In this document: piece after piece, positions 36,825 to 46,036 of the stretch | Numbering within the stretch: position 1 is the first letter of the stretch | Layout: every line of letters starts with the position of its first letter | NCBI GenBank assembly: GCA_963815645.1 | Contig: CAWFHL010000004.1 | Coordinates: forward strand, 1-64,000 | Source: JBBRHQ01 sp963815645 | GTDB taxonomy: Bacteria; Actinomycetota; Thermoleophilia; Solirubrobacterales; 70-9 | Direction: 5' to 3' | DNA length: 64,000 bases | The notes under the pieces: generated by a model | What the model was told of the DNA's origin: nothing | The model's database searches: none | The model's input: only the letters and a program-made list of their open reading frames with translations | Position numbers and translations under genes: made by a program

Positions 36825-37309
36825 GCCTGTTCATCGGGATTGGCAACCCGATGCGCGCCGACGACGCCGCCGGGCTGCTGGTCGCCGCCCGGCTGCGCGA
36901 GCTCTCCCCGCCCGGCCTCAGGGTGATCGAGCTGAAGGGCGAGCCCGTCGACCTGATCGAGGCCTTCGGCGGTGCGCCGGCGGTGCTCGTCGCCGACGCG
37001 GTCAGCTCCGGCGCCGAGCCTGGCACCGTGCACCGCTTCGACGCCGCCGCCAGGCCGCTCCCGGTGGCGCTCGCCGCCCCCTCGACCCACGCCCTCGGGC
37101 TCGCCGAAGCTGTCGAGCTTGCCCGCGCCCTGGGCCGCCTGCCGGAGTGGCTGACGGTCCTCGGCATCGAGGGCGCTCGCTTCGAGGCCGGCTCCGCGCC
37201 CTTGCCCGAGGTGAGTCTGGCGGCGGCCTCGGTGGCCGAGGAGATCGCGGGCGCGGGAATTCCGTACCTTGTAGATCAGGCGGCCGAAAGCAAAGACCCG
37301 GTCCAGTGA
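36821..37309 (+). CDS. Hydrogenase maturation protease
   Basis: The 162-residue endopeptidase of the HycI/HyaD family trims the C-terminal tail of the NiFe large subunit after nickel insertion. Family features are FIGIGNPMRADDAAGLLVA with the metal-sensing Asp (~4-22), VIELKGEPVDLIEAF and STHALGLAEAV with the conserved His. ATG 36821 overlaps the hydA stop by four bases, which fits a dedicated protease for the adjacent subunit. No other hyp maturation genes lie in the window, so they must be encoded elsewhere if the enzyme is functional. Confidence 0.88.
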   Translation: MSLFIGIGNPMRADDAAGLLVAARLRELSPPGLRVIELKGEPVDLIEAFGGAPAVLVADAVSSGAEPGTVHRFDAAARPLPVALAAPSTHALGLAEAVELARALGRLPEWLTVLGIEGARFEAGSAPLPEVSLAAASVAEEIAGAGIPYLVDQAAESKDPVQ

Positions 37310-37322
37310 GGAAGGAGTCCCG

Positions 37323-37904
37323 ATCTTCGAGGTGAGAATCCACGGACGCGGCGGGCAGGGGGCCGTCACCGCTGCGGAGATGCTCTCGATCGCCGCCTTC
37401 CTCGAGGGCCGCCACGCGCAGGCCTTCCCGAGCTTCGGATCCGAGCGCACCGGCGCCCCCGTGGTCGCCTACTGCCGGATCGACGAGCGCGAGATCCGCA
37501 CCCGCGAGCCGGTCTCCCGGCCCGACGCGCTGATCGTCCAGGACCCGACCCTGCTGCACCAGGTCGACGTTTTCAGCGGGCTCTCCCCGGAGGGCTACAT
37601 CCTGATCAACTCCTCGAGGGGGATCGACGAGCTCGGGCTCGCCGACCTGAAGGAGGGCCTCCGGGCGGAGCGGATGCTGACCGTGCCCGCGACCGATCTC
37701 GCCCGCGAGCACCTCGGGCGTCCCCTGCCGAACGCCGTCCTGCTCGGGGGCTTCGCGGCGATCAGCGGGCTGATCTCGATCGATTCGGTGGCGGCCGCGA
37801 TCCGTCAGAAGTTCGCCGGCCCGATCGGCGACCGCAACGTCAACGGCGCCCAGGCGGCGTTCGAGTTCGTGCTCTCCGAGCTCCGGGAGCCGGCCGGTGC
37901 TTAG
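37323..37904 (+). CDS. porG: 2-oxoacid:ferredoxin oxidoreductase gamma subunit, apparent ATC start
   Basis: The ~193-residue subunit binds between the alpha and beta subunits and the CoA site. It shows the family start FEVRIHGRGGQGAVTAAEML, the block PSFGSERTGAPVVAYCRID and the ending VNGAQAAFEFVL. The conserved N-terminus begins one codon before Phe, exactly at ATC 37323, which lies five bases after AAGGAG (37312-37317). The first conventional start, GTG 37332, would delete IFE and sits 14 bases from the RBS. So either a rare ATC start or an ATG-to-ATC error is suggested. It begins 13 bases after the hydrogenase protease gene, as though part of the same transcript. Confidence 0.88.
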   Translation: MFEVRIHGRGGQGAVTAAEMLSIAAFLEGRHAQAFPSFGSERTGAPVVAYCRIDEREIRTREPVSRPDALIVQDPTLLHQVDVFSGLSPEGYILINSSRGIDELGLADLKEGLRAERMLTVPATDLAREHLGRPLPNAVLLGGFAAISGLISIDSVAAAIRQKFAGPIGDRNVNGAQAAFEFVLSELREPAGA

Positions 37905-39150
37905 GCAGGAGGAGGGCTCGAGGGCCGTCGCCGAGGCGGTCGCGATGTGCCGGCCCGAGGTGATCTGCGCCTATCCGATCTCCCCGCAGACCCACATCGT
38001 CGAGCACCTCTCCGACCTCGTCCGCACCCGTGAGCTGGAGCCCTGCGAGTACGTCTCGGTCGAATCGGAGTTCGCCGCGATGTCGGTGGCGATCGGCGCC
38101 TCCGCGGCCGGCGCGCGCGCCTACACGGCGACCGCCAGCCAGGGGCTGCTATACATGGCTGAGGCGCTCTTCAACGCCTCCGGGCTCGGCCTGCCGATCG
38201 TGATGACCGTGGCCAACCGGGCGATCGGCGCCCCGATCAACATCTGGAACGACCACAGCGACACGATGTCGCAGCGGGACTCCGGCTGGGTCCAGCTCTA
38301 CGCCGAGACCAACCAGGAGGCGCTCGACCTCCACATCCAGGCCTACAGGCTGGCCGAGGAGATCTCGCTGCCGGTGATGGTCTGCATGGACGGGTTCATC
38401 CTCACCCACGCCTACGAGCGGGTCGACGTCCCCGAACCCGACCAGGTGGACGCTTTCCTGCCCCCGTTCGAGCCGCGCCAGGTGCTCGACCCGGCCGACC
38501 CGGTGACGATCGGCGCGATGGTCGGCCCCGAGGCGTTCTTCGAGGTCAAGTACCTCGCCCACGCCAAGCAGATGCAGGCGTTGGACCTGATCCCCGGGAT
38601 CGCCGCCGAGTTCGCCGAGACGTTCGGGCGCGAGTCGGGGGGCCTGCTGCGCACCTACCGCGCCGAGGACGCGGAGACGATCGTCGTCGCGCTGGGCTCG
38701 GTGCTGGGGACGATCGAGGAGACGATCGACGCGCTGCGAGCCGAGGGCGTGCCGATCGGGGCGCTGGGGATCAAGTCGTTCCGGCCGTTCCCGCTCGAGG
38801 AGGTGCGTGAGGCGCTGGGCGGTGCCGAGCGGGTGGTCGTCCTCGAGAAGGCGCTGGCGGTGGGGATCGGCGGCATCCTCTCGGCCAACGTGCGGATGGC
38901 GCTGTCGGGGATCGAGCTGCACGGCTACACGGTGATCGCCGGGCTGGGCGGGCGGGCGATCACCAGGGAGTCGCTGCGGCGGCTGTTCGACGACGCCGTC
39001 GCCGACCGGCTGCGGCCCCTGACCTTCCTCGACATGGACTGGGAGCTGGTCGAGCGCGAGCTGGCCAGGGTGCGGGGAGCGGAGCCGTCCGGCCCCCACG
39101 AGGAGAACATGCTGCGAGACATCGGCGTCGTCGCGGCCCGACCACACTGA
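37897..39150 (+). CDS. porA: 2-oxoacid:ferredoxin oxidoreductase alpha subunit
   Basis: The 417-residue protein contains the pyrimidine-binding and transketolase-like domains of PorA: GSRAVAEAVAMCRPEVICAYPISPQTHIVEHL at the N-terminus, YVSVESEFAAMSVAIGASAAGARAYTATASQGLLYMAE, and the C-terminal domain with VVLEKALAVGIGG. With PorB and PorG it oxidatively decarboxylates a 2-oxoacid, most likely pyruvate, to acyl-CoA and CO2, reducing ferredoxin. Substrate preference (pyruvate or branched 2-oxoacid) is not certain from sequence. It starts at GTG 37897, overlapping porG by eight bases. The frame is intact. Confidence 0.9.
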   Translation: MLRQEEGSRAVAEAVAMCRPEVICAYPISPQTHIVEHLSDLVRTRELEPCEYVSVESEFAAMSVAIGASAAGARAYTATASQGLLYMAEALFNASGLGLPIVMTVANRAIGAPINIWNDHSDTMSQRDSGWVQLYAETNQEALDLHIQAYRLAEEISLPVMVCMDGFILTHAYERVDVPEPDQVDAFLPPFEPRQVLDPADPVTIGAMVGPEAFFEVKYLAHAKQMQALDLIPGIAAEFAETFGRESGGLLRTYRAEDAETIVVALGSVLGTIEETIDALRAEGVPIGALGIKSFRPFPLEEVREALGGAERVVVLEKALAVGIGGILSANVRMALSGIELHGYTVIAGLGGRAITRESLRRLFDDAVADRLRPLTFLDMDWELVERELARVRGAEPSGPHEENMLRDIGVVAARPH

Positions 39151-39165
39151 GCCGGAGGAGAAGCC

Positions 39166-40290
39166 ATGGCCTACCAGGAGCTGAAGATGTACCAGGCGGG
39201 GACCTACGTGGTCGGCAACCGGCTGCTCGATCCCGAGCAGCGCTCCGTCCAGGCCCACACCGACCGCTCCAACTCGCTGACCTCCGGGCACCGTGCCTGC
39301 CAGGGGTGCGGCGAGGCGCTGGGGGCGCGCTACGTCCTCGACGCCGCGATGCGGGCCGCGGAGGACCGGCTGATCGCCACCAACGCCACCGGCTGCCTGG
39401 AGGTCTTCTCGACCCCCTATCCGGAGTCCTCGTGGCAGATGCCGTGGATCCACTCGCTGTTCGGCAACGCGCCGGCGGTCGCCACCGGGGTCGCGGCGGC
39501 GCTGAAGGCGAAGGGCCGCGACGATGTCCGGGTGATCGGGCAGGGGGGCGACGGCGGCACTCTGGACATCGGCTTCGCCTGCCTCTCCGGGATGTTCGAG
39601 CGAAATGACGACGTGCTCTACGTCTGCTACGACAACGAGGCCTATATGAACACCGGCGTGCAGCGCTCCGGGGCGACGCCGCCGGCCGCCCGCACGGCGA
39701 CCACCAAGCCGGTCGGAGAGGAGCCGGGCAACGTCTTCGGCCAGGGAAAGAACGCGCCGCTGATCGCGATGGCGCACGAGATCCCCTACGTGGCGACGGC
39801 GACCGTCTCCGAGCTGCGCGACCTGGAGGCGAAGGTGGAGCGGGCGATGGAGTTCCGCGGGGCCCGTTACCTGCACGTCTTCGTCCCCTGCCCGCTCGGC
39901 TGGGGCGCCGCCTCGCGCGACACGATCCGGATCGCCCGGCTGGCCAAGGAGACCGGCCTCTTCCCGGTGTTCGAGGCCGAGAACGGCGAGGTGACGGGAG
40001 TCTCGAAGATCCGCAGGCCGGTGCCGGTGGAGGAGTACCTGAAGCTGCAGCGACGCTACGCGCACCTGTTCGGCGAGAACGGCCGTCCCGACGTGATCGC
40101 GCGGCTGCAGGCGATCGCCGACCGCAACATCAGGCGCTTCGGCCTGCTCGCCGACGCCGACGAGGGCGCCGACCTGCCCGGCGAGGCCACCGACGCGGCG
40201 GACCTCCCGGTGGAGCCGTCGAGGCCGAGGGAGGACGACGAGAGCAACCTGATGCGGTTGCTGGCCGAGACGCATCACGGAGCCCAGTGA
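39166..40290 (+). CDS. porB: 2-oxoacid:ferredoxin oxidoreductase beta subunit (TPP-binding)
   Basis: The 374-residue subunit carries thiamine pyrophosphate and the proximal Fe-S cluster. Visible are HRACQGCGEALGARYVL (cluster Cys pair), ATGCLEVFSTPYPESSWQMPWIHSLFGNAPAVA, the TPP/Mg motif GQGGDGGTLDIGFACLSG...CYDNEAYMNTGVQRSGATP, and CPLGWG. A C-terminal extension of ~60 acidic residues follows the usual end. ATG 39166 is preceded by GGAGGAG. The next gene starts 13 bases after the stop, consistent with one operon. Confidence 0.92.
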   Translation: MAYQELKMYQAGTYVVGNRLLDPEQRSVQAHTDRSNSLTSGHRACQGCGEALGARYVLDAAMRAAEDRLIATNATGCLEVFSTPYPESSWQMPWIHSLFGNAPAVATGVAAALKAKGRDDVRVIGQGGDGGTLDIGFACLSGMFERNDDVLYVCYDNEAYMNTGVQRSGATPPAARTATTKPVGEEPGNVFGQGKNAPLIAMAHEIPYVATATVSELRDLEAKVERAMEFRGARYLHVFVPCPLGWGAASRDTIRIARLAKETGLFPVFEAENGEVTGVSKIRRPVPVEEYLKLQRRYAHLFGENGRPDVIARLQAIADRNIRRFGLLADADEGADLPGEATDAADLPVEPSRPREDDESNLMRLLAETHHGAQ

Positions 40291-40303
40291 GGGTGGCCCG
40301 GCG

Positions 40304-41952
40304 ATGAGCGAGAAGCCCTTCGCGATAACCCTCGACGTCGGCTCCAGCCTCGCCAACAAGACCGGCAGCTGGCGCACCGAGCGGGCCGTCTACGTGGACC
40401 GCCTGCCGCCCTGCAACCACGCCTGCCCGGCCGGGGAGAACATCCAGTCCTGGCTGTACGAGGCCGAGGGCGGGGGGAGGGCTACGAGCGCGCCTGGCGG
40501 CGGATCATGGAGGAGAACCCGTTCCCTGCGATCATGGGGAGGGTCTGCTACCACCCCTGCGAGACCGAGTGCAACCGCGGCAAGCTGGACGAGTCGGTGG
40601 GGATCAACTCGGTCGAGGGCTTCCTCGGCGACGAGGCGATCCGGCAGGGTTGGACCGTGGAGGTGAATGCCGAGCCCACCGGCAAGCGGGTGCTGGTGGT
40701 CGGGGCGGGGCCCTCCGGGCTCTCGGCCGCCTATCACCTGACTCGCCTCGGGCACGAGGTCGCGATCCACGAGGCGGGGCCGATGGCGGGGGGGATGATG
40801 CGCTTCGGCATCCCCAAGTACCGCCTGCCGCGCGACCTGCTCGACGCCGAGGTGAAGCGCATCCTCGAGATGGGCGTCGAGCTGGAGCTGAACCGCAAGG
40901 TCACCAACGTGCTGGAGGGCATGCGCGAGGGCGGCTTCGACGCGGCCTTCCTCGCGGTCGGCGCCCACATCGGCAAGCGCGCCTACATCCCCGCCGGGGA
41001 GGCCGCCCACATCCTCGACGCAGTCTCTCTGCTGCGCAGCATGGAGGGCGAGGAGAAGCCGATGCTGGGGCGGCGGGTGGTCATCTACGGCGGCGGCGAC
41101 ACGGCGATGGACGCGGCCCGCACCGCGAAGCGGCTCGGGGCGGAGGAGGCGATCATCGTCTACAGGCGCACCCGGGAGCGGATGCCCGCCCAGGACTTCG
41201 AGGTCGAGGAGGCCGAGGAGGAGGGGGTGATGATGAAGTGGCTCTCGACGATCAAGCAGGCCGACGAGGGGAAGCTGGTGCTGGAGAAGATGGAGCTCGA
41301 CGAGACCGGCTTCCCGCAGCCGACCGGGGAGCTGGAGGAGCTCGAGGCCGACTCGGTCGTGCTGGCGCTGGGCCAGGATGTCGACCTCTCTCTGCTCGAC
41401 GACGTGCCGGGGATCGAGGTCGAGGACGGCGTGGTCGGGGTCGGGCCGAACATGATGACCGGCCACCCCGGGATCTTCGCCGGCGGCGACATGGTGCCGG
41501 CGGAGCGCACGGTCACGGTCGGGGTCGGCCACGGCAAGAAGGCGGCCCGCAACATCGACGGCTGGCTGCGCGGGGTCGAGCTGGAGGCGCCGCCGCGCCA
41601 CCAGCTTGCCTCCTTCGAGATGCTCAACACGTGGTACTACGCGGATGCTCCGCGGACCCATCGCGAGGAGCTGGAGCTGGCCCGGCGCACCCAGACCTTC
41701 GACGAGGTCAAGCACCCGCTGGAGGAGTCGAACGCGCTCTATGAGGCGCGCCGCTGCCTCTCCTGCGGCAACTGCTTCTCCTGCGACAACTGCTACGGCG
41801 TCTGCCCCGACAACGCGGTGCTCAAGCTGAGCGAGGCGGCTAGCGCCAACATGAACGGCTACGAGATCGACCTCGACTACTGCAAGGGCTGTGGGATGTG
41901 CGTCGCCGAATGCCCCAGCGGCGCGATCGAGATGGTCCCCGAGCAGATCTGA
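40304..41952 (+). CDS. GltD-like NAD(P)H flavoprotein with fused PorD-type 2x[4Fe-4S] domain, one frameshift
   Basis: The protein starts at ATG 40304. The N-terminal part is a GltD-type helical [4Fe-4S] domain (CNHACPAGENIQSWL, then YHPCETECNRG). The centre is the two-Rossmann FAD/NAD(P) module (VLVVGAGPSGLSAAYHL; VVIYGGGDTAMDAARTAKRLG; GIFAGGDMV). The C-terminal ~65 residues are a 2x[4Fe-4S] ferredoxin (CLSCGNCFSCDNCYGVCP and CKGCGMCVAECP) like PorD. No separate porD exists in the operon, so this protein probably supplies both the ferredoxin subunit and an exit to NADP. A frame change near 40470, in a six-G run, must be bridged (two extra G or one missing base); the other ~480 residues are intact. 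It is the last gene before a strong hairpin. Confidence 0.85.
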
Positions 41953-42094
41953 GGACCCGGGTCGCCCTCATTCTGTCGATTGGTTTAGGTCGTTTGGCGG
42001 GTTGGCGCGAGGATCGGAGCCCGATTGCGCCGAGTGGGCAACAACAGACCGTATGTGGCCGTGATTGCCCTCTCGATGAAAGCTGGGCCTGCGG

Positions 42095-42134
42095 GGTGAT
42101 TTCCGAGACCCGTCGATAGGTCCCGGAAATCACC
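42095..42134. terminator. Bidirectional hairpin between convergent operons
   Basis: GGTGATTTCCGAGACC (42095-42110) pairs with GGTCCCGGAAATCACC (42119-42134) across an 8-base loop, a 16-bp stem with one mismatch. It lies between the stops of the GltD-like gene (41952) and the convergent glutamine synthetase (42151). The rest of 41953-42094 contains no supported gene. Confidence 0.85.
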
Positions 42135-42150
42135 CACCCGGACGCCCTCG

Positions 42151-44298
42151 TTACTTGATGAACAGCATCTCCGAGTACTTGGGCAGCGGCCAGAGGTCGT
42201 CCGCGACCAGCTTCTCCAGCTGATCCGCCAGCTCGCGGACCTGCGACATCGCCGCCAGCTGGCTGTCGCGGGCGAAGACCGCCAGCTCGAGGCCCTCGAG
42301 CCCGTCCGGGTAGACGTTGGCCGCCTCGAGCTCCTTGATCGCGTCGACGAACTCGCCGACCAGGGGCCGGATCTCCTCGTCGAGGGCGCTGAGCTGCGCC
42401 TCCTCCATCAATGCCAGGTAGCGCAGCGACGCCGGCAGCAGCATGGTGCGGGCGATCGAGGCGGTGGTCTCCGCCTCGATGTTGGCGAGGATCGCGTACT
42501 GCTCGACCCAGACCTCGTAGCGGGACTCCAGCTCGCGCTTCGAGAGGACGTTGTAGTGCTCGAAGGCGGCCACGGTCTGCTCGGAGATCACCTCGGGCAG
42601 CGCCTCGGGCGTCGTCCGCAGGTTCTTCAGTCCCCGCTTCCCCGCCTCGGCGTGCCACTCCTCGGCGTAGTTGTCCCCACCGAAGCAGACCTGCTTGTTG
42701 GCCTCGTAGGCGTCCCGGACCACGGCGGTTGCCGCCTCGGCCAGATCGGAGCCATTGCCGAGCTGCGCTTCGAGCGAGTCGGCGAGGCTATCGATCGCCT
42801 CGGCGACGATTGTGTTGAGGACGGTGTTGGGGAACGCCAGCGACATGCTCGCCCCCAGCGCCCTGAATTCGAATTTGTTGCCGGTAAAGGCGAAGGGCGA
42901 GGTACGGTTGCGATCGCCGCCGTGCATCGGCAGCGGCGGTAGCACCGTCGCACCCAGCTCCAGGGTCGAGCCAGGAGTGTGGGGGTCGCCCTCCCCGGAG
43001 GCGATCGTCTCGAACACCTTGTCGAGCTCCCCTCCGAGGAAGATCGAGATGATCGCCGGGGGCGCCTCGTTGGCGCCGAGCCGGTGGTCCTGGCCGATGT
43101 TTGCCACCGAGGCGCGCAGCAGCCCCTGGTGCTTGTTGACGGCCTCGATCACGGCCGCGCAGAAGAACAGGAAGCTGATGTTGTCCGCCGGGGTCTCGCC
43201 GGGCTCCATCAGGTTGGTCCCGGTGTCGGTGCCCATCGACCAGTTGTTGTGCTTGCCGGAGCCGTTGACGCCGGCGAACGGCTTCTCGTGCAGGAGGCAG
43301 ACGAGCCCGTACTTGCGGGCGACGCTCTGCATCAGCTGCATGGTCAGCTGCTGGTGATCGGAGCCGACGTTGGAGTTCTCGAAGATCGGGGCGATCTCGT
43401 ACTGCCCCGGGGCCACCTCGTTGTGGCGGGTCTTCACGGGGACCCCTAGCTTCCGCAGCTCGCGTTCGTAATCCATCATGTAGGCGAGCACCCGTTCGGG
43501 GATCGACCCGAAGTAGTGGTCGTCGAGCTCGTGCCCCTTCGGCGGCTGGGCGCCGAACAGGGTTCGCCCGGTGGTCACCAGGTCAGGACGCTCAAAGTAG
43601 TACTGCTCGTCGATCAGGAAGTACTCCTGCTCGGGACCGACCGTGGTGAAGACCCGCTGCGAGGCGTCATCGCCGAGCAGACGCAGGGCGCGGATCGCCG
43701 ACCGCGAGAGGGCATCCATCGAGCGCAGCAGCGGCACCTTGGCGTCCAGGGCCTCGCCCGTCCAGGAGGCGAAGGCGGTCGGGATGCAGAGCAGGGCGCC
43801 GTTCGGGTTCTCGAGGAGGAAGGCGGGGCTGGTCGGGTCCCAGGCGGTGTAGCCGCGGGCCTCGAAAGTGGCGCGGATCCCCCCGGTTGGGAAGGAGGAG
43901 GCGTCTGGCTCGCCCTGGATCAGCTCGCTTCCGCGGAAGCGAGCGATCGCGGTCCCGTCCCCGGCGGGCTCCAGGAAGGAGTCGTGCTTCTCGGCGGTAA
44001 GTCCGGTGAGCGGCTGGAAGACGTGGGTGTAGTGGGTGGCGCCCCTCTCCAGCGCCCACTCCTTCATCGCCTCGGCGACCGCGTCCGCGAGCGAGAGGTC
44101 GAGCGCCTCGCCGCGCTCCAGCGTCGCCTGGAGCTTCTCGTAGACCTCCGGCTCGAGGCGCTTCTTCTGCTCGGCCGGGGAGAAGACGTTGGCGCCGAAT
44201 GAATGGTTGTCGAGCTGCGTCAGGTCGGGGGCGCCGATCGACTCCCCGTTCGGGCTCCACTGGGCCGCGGTCACGTTCTTCTGGCGAATCCTGGTCAT
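42151..44298 (-). CDS. glnN: Glutamine synthetase type III
   Basis: The 715-residue enzyme makes glutamine from glutamate, ammonia and ATP. Its length (GSI is ~450-470) and its motifs identify the large GSIII class: VGPEQEYFLID, KTRHNEVAPGQYEIAPIFEN, GVNGSGKHNNWSMGTDTG and DRNRTSPFAFTGNKFEFRALG. I use ATG 44298, since upstream in-frame codons lack family sequence and AGGAGG lies ~11 bases before this ATG. It is intact and monocistronic, ending at the bidirectional hairpin. GSIII is more usual in Bacteroidetes and cyanobacteria but is known in some actinobacteria. Together with the hut and amine operons it suggests flexible nitrogen handling. Confidence 0.93.
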   Translation of the reverse strand: MTRIRQKNVTAAQWSPNGESIGAPDLTQLDNHSFGANVFSPAEQKKRLEPEVYEKLQATLERGEALDLSLADAVAEAMKEWALERGATHYTHVFQPLTGLTAEKHDSFLEPAGDGTAIARFRGSELIQGEPDASSFPTGGIRATFEARGYTAWDPTSPAFLLENPNGALLCIPTAFASWTGEALDAKVPLLRSMDALSRSAIRALRLLGDDASQRVFTTVGPEQEYFLIDEQYYFERPDLVTTGRTLFGAQPPKGHELDDHYFGSIPERVLAYMMDYERELRKLGVPVKTRHNEVAPGQYEIAPIFENSNVGSDHQQLTMQLMQSVARKYGLVCLLHEKPFAGVNGSGKHNNWSMGTDTGTNLMEPGETPADNISFLFFCAAVIEAVNKHQGLLRASVANIGQDHRLGANEAPPAIISIFLGGELDKVFETIASGEGDPHTPGSTLELGATVLPPLPMHGGDRNRTSPFAFTGNKFEFRALGASMSLAFPNTVLNTIVAEAIDSLADSLEAQLGNGSDLAEAATAVVRDAYEANKQVCFGGDNYAEEWHAEAGKRGLKNLRTTPEALPEVISEQTVAAFEHYNVLSKRELESRYEVWVEQYAILANIEAETTASIARTMLLPASLRYLALMEEAQLSALDEEIRPLVGEFVDAIKELEAANVYPDGLEGLELAVFARDSQLAAMSQVRELADQLEKLVADDLWPLPKYSEMLFIK

Positions 44299-44525
44299 TC
44301 CGATGTCAAGCCTCCTACATAGAGCAGCGCGCCCGGAACCGGGCACGCGGCAATCGGTCGTCCCAACGAAAGGCGGCCCGAAGCGTACCCCTGCCTTCGC
44401 CGATACCTCTTGTACCCCCGTCCAAAATCCGCCCAAATTCCTTCGCCCGGTTGGCGACCGTCGATCGAGACAAGCGGCTAGGGTCAGCGGTCAGTGAGCC
44501 CCGTAGGCCGGCAGGCCCCCTGACG

Positions 44526-46001
44526 ATGGTCCCGCTGGGGCCTACGGACGCGCCGGCGGAGGCACTGCCGCCTCTTCCACCGCATGTGATCGTCCTATTC
44601 GGAGCAACCGGGGACCTCGCCCGGCGCAAGCTCCTGCCGGGCCTGCTGCATCTCTCCGAAGCCGGGTTAATGCCGGGATACCGTGTCGTCGGGACTTCGC
44701 TCGAGGACCTCGACGACGAAGGATTTCGAAGGCTGGCGAACGATGCATGTGAGGAGTTCGGGCGCCACCCATTCAGCGACGAAGCCCGCAACCTGTTCTC
44801 CGAACGACTCCGCTACGTGCCGCAAGTCGCCGGACCCGAGGCGCTTGCCGCCGCGGTCGGCGCCGCCGAGAGGCTGCTCGGCCGCGACGCCCGCCGCCTT
44901 CACTACCTCAGCATCCCACCGGGCGCGGCGGCCGAGGTGGTCCGACTCCTTGGGGAGGCCGGTCTCTCCGATCGCGCCCGCGTGGTGATGGAGAAGCCGT
45001 TCGGCGTCGACCTCGACAGCGCACGCGAGCTGAACGACCAGGTGCACGCCGTCTTCGACGAGGATCAGATATTCCGCATCGACCACTTCCTCGGCAAGGA
45101 GGCGGCGCAGAACATCCTCGCGCTCCGTTTCGCCAACGGGCTGTTCGAGCCGATTTGGAACCGCAACCACATCGACCACGTCCAGATCGACGTCCCGGAG
45201 GCGCTCGGGGTCGGCGGCCGGGCGGCGTTTTACGAGCACACCGGCGCCTACCGGGACATGGTCGTCACCCATCTGCTGCAGATCGTCGCCTTCGTCGCCA
45301 TGGAGCCGCCAACGGAGCTGGCGCCACGATCGATCTCCGAAGAGAAGAACAAGGTCTTCCGCTCGCTCACGCCGATCGATCCGGCTCGCGTGGTTCGGGG
45401 GCAGTACCAGGGCTACCGAGCCGAGCCTCTGGTCGACCCCGAATCCGATACCGAGACCTTCGTTGCCTTGCGCTGCGAGATCGACAACTGGCGATGGTCG
45501 CGGGTTCCGTTCTATCTTCGGACCGGCAAGCGGATGGCCGAGGGGGCGAGGATCATCTCGATCGCCTTTCGCGAGCCGCCGAAGAGCATGTTTCCGACCG
45601 GGTCCGGTGTCGGCCATTACGGTCCGGATCACCTCACCTTCGACCTCGACGAGTCCTCTCGCCTGTCGCTGTCGTTCTACGGCAAGCGCCCGGGCCCCGG
45701 GATGAGACTGGACAAGGTGAGCATGCAGTTCTCCCTGGCCGAGGTCGACCATCAGCACGACACACTCGAAGCGTATGAGCGCCTGCTACGCGACGCCATG
45801 AATGGGGACCACACCCTGTTCACCAGCGCTGAGGGAATCGAGAGCCTCTGGGAGGCCTCGGCCCCGCTGCTGGAAGCTCCCCCCGAGGTGCATCAGTACC
45901 CACCCGACTCCTGGGGGCCGGCGGAGATCCACGAGCTGGTTGCGCCACACGCCTGGCGCCTTCCCTTCGAGCGCCGCTGGCGCGAGGCGACCCGGATCTG
46001 A
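44526..46001 (+). CDS. zwf: Glucose-6-phosphate 1-dehydrogenase
   Basis: The 491-residue enzyme oxidises glucose-6-phosphate to 6-phosphogluconolactone, reducing NADP+. It shows the dinucleotide-binding FGATGDLARRKLLPGLLHL (~25-43), EKPFGVDLDSARELN, the active-site RIDHFLGKEAAQNILALRFAN (~180) and the C-terminal DHLTFDLDESSRLSLSFYGK region. ATG 44526 was chosen for the homologous N-terminus; a longer in-frame reading upstream has no family similarity. No other pentose-phosphate genes adjoin it. It is divergent from glnN and 35 bases upstream of the GntR regulator. Confidence 0.93.
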   Translation: MVPLGPTDAPAEALPPLPPHVIVLFGATGDLARRKLLPGLLHLSEAGLMPGYRVVGTSLEDLDDEGFRRLANDACEEFGRHPFSDEARNLFSERLRYVPQVAGPEALAAAVGAAERLLGRDARRLHYLSIPPGAAAEVVRLLGEAGLSDRARVVMEKPFGVDLDSARELNDQVHAVFDEDQIFRIDHFLGKEAAQNILALRFANGLFEPIWNRNHIDHVQIDVPEALGVGGRAAFYEHTGAYRDMVVTHLLQIVAFVAMEPPTELAPRSISEEKNKVFRSLTPIDPARVVRGQYQGYRAEPLVDPESDTETFVALRCEIDNWRWSRVPFYLRTGKRMAEGARIISIAFREPPKSMFPTGSGVGHYGPDHLTFDLDESSRLSLSFYGKRPGPGMRLDKVSMQFSLAEVDHQHDTLEAYERLLRDAMNGDHTLFTSAEGIESLWEASAPLLEAPPEVHQYPPDSWGPAEIHELVAPHAWRLPFERRWREATRI

Positions 46002-46036
46002 GCCTCCGGCGCTCGGCATCGCTTACGGTTAGGACG

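Noticed and set aside
38149..40377. 742-codon open frame on the minus strand across porA/porB
   Set aside because: It is antisense to two genes with clear family motifs and is rich in Arg/His/Gly/Pro without any fold. It arises from GC-rich codon use on the opposite strand.
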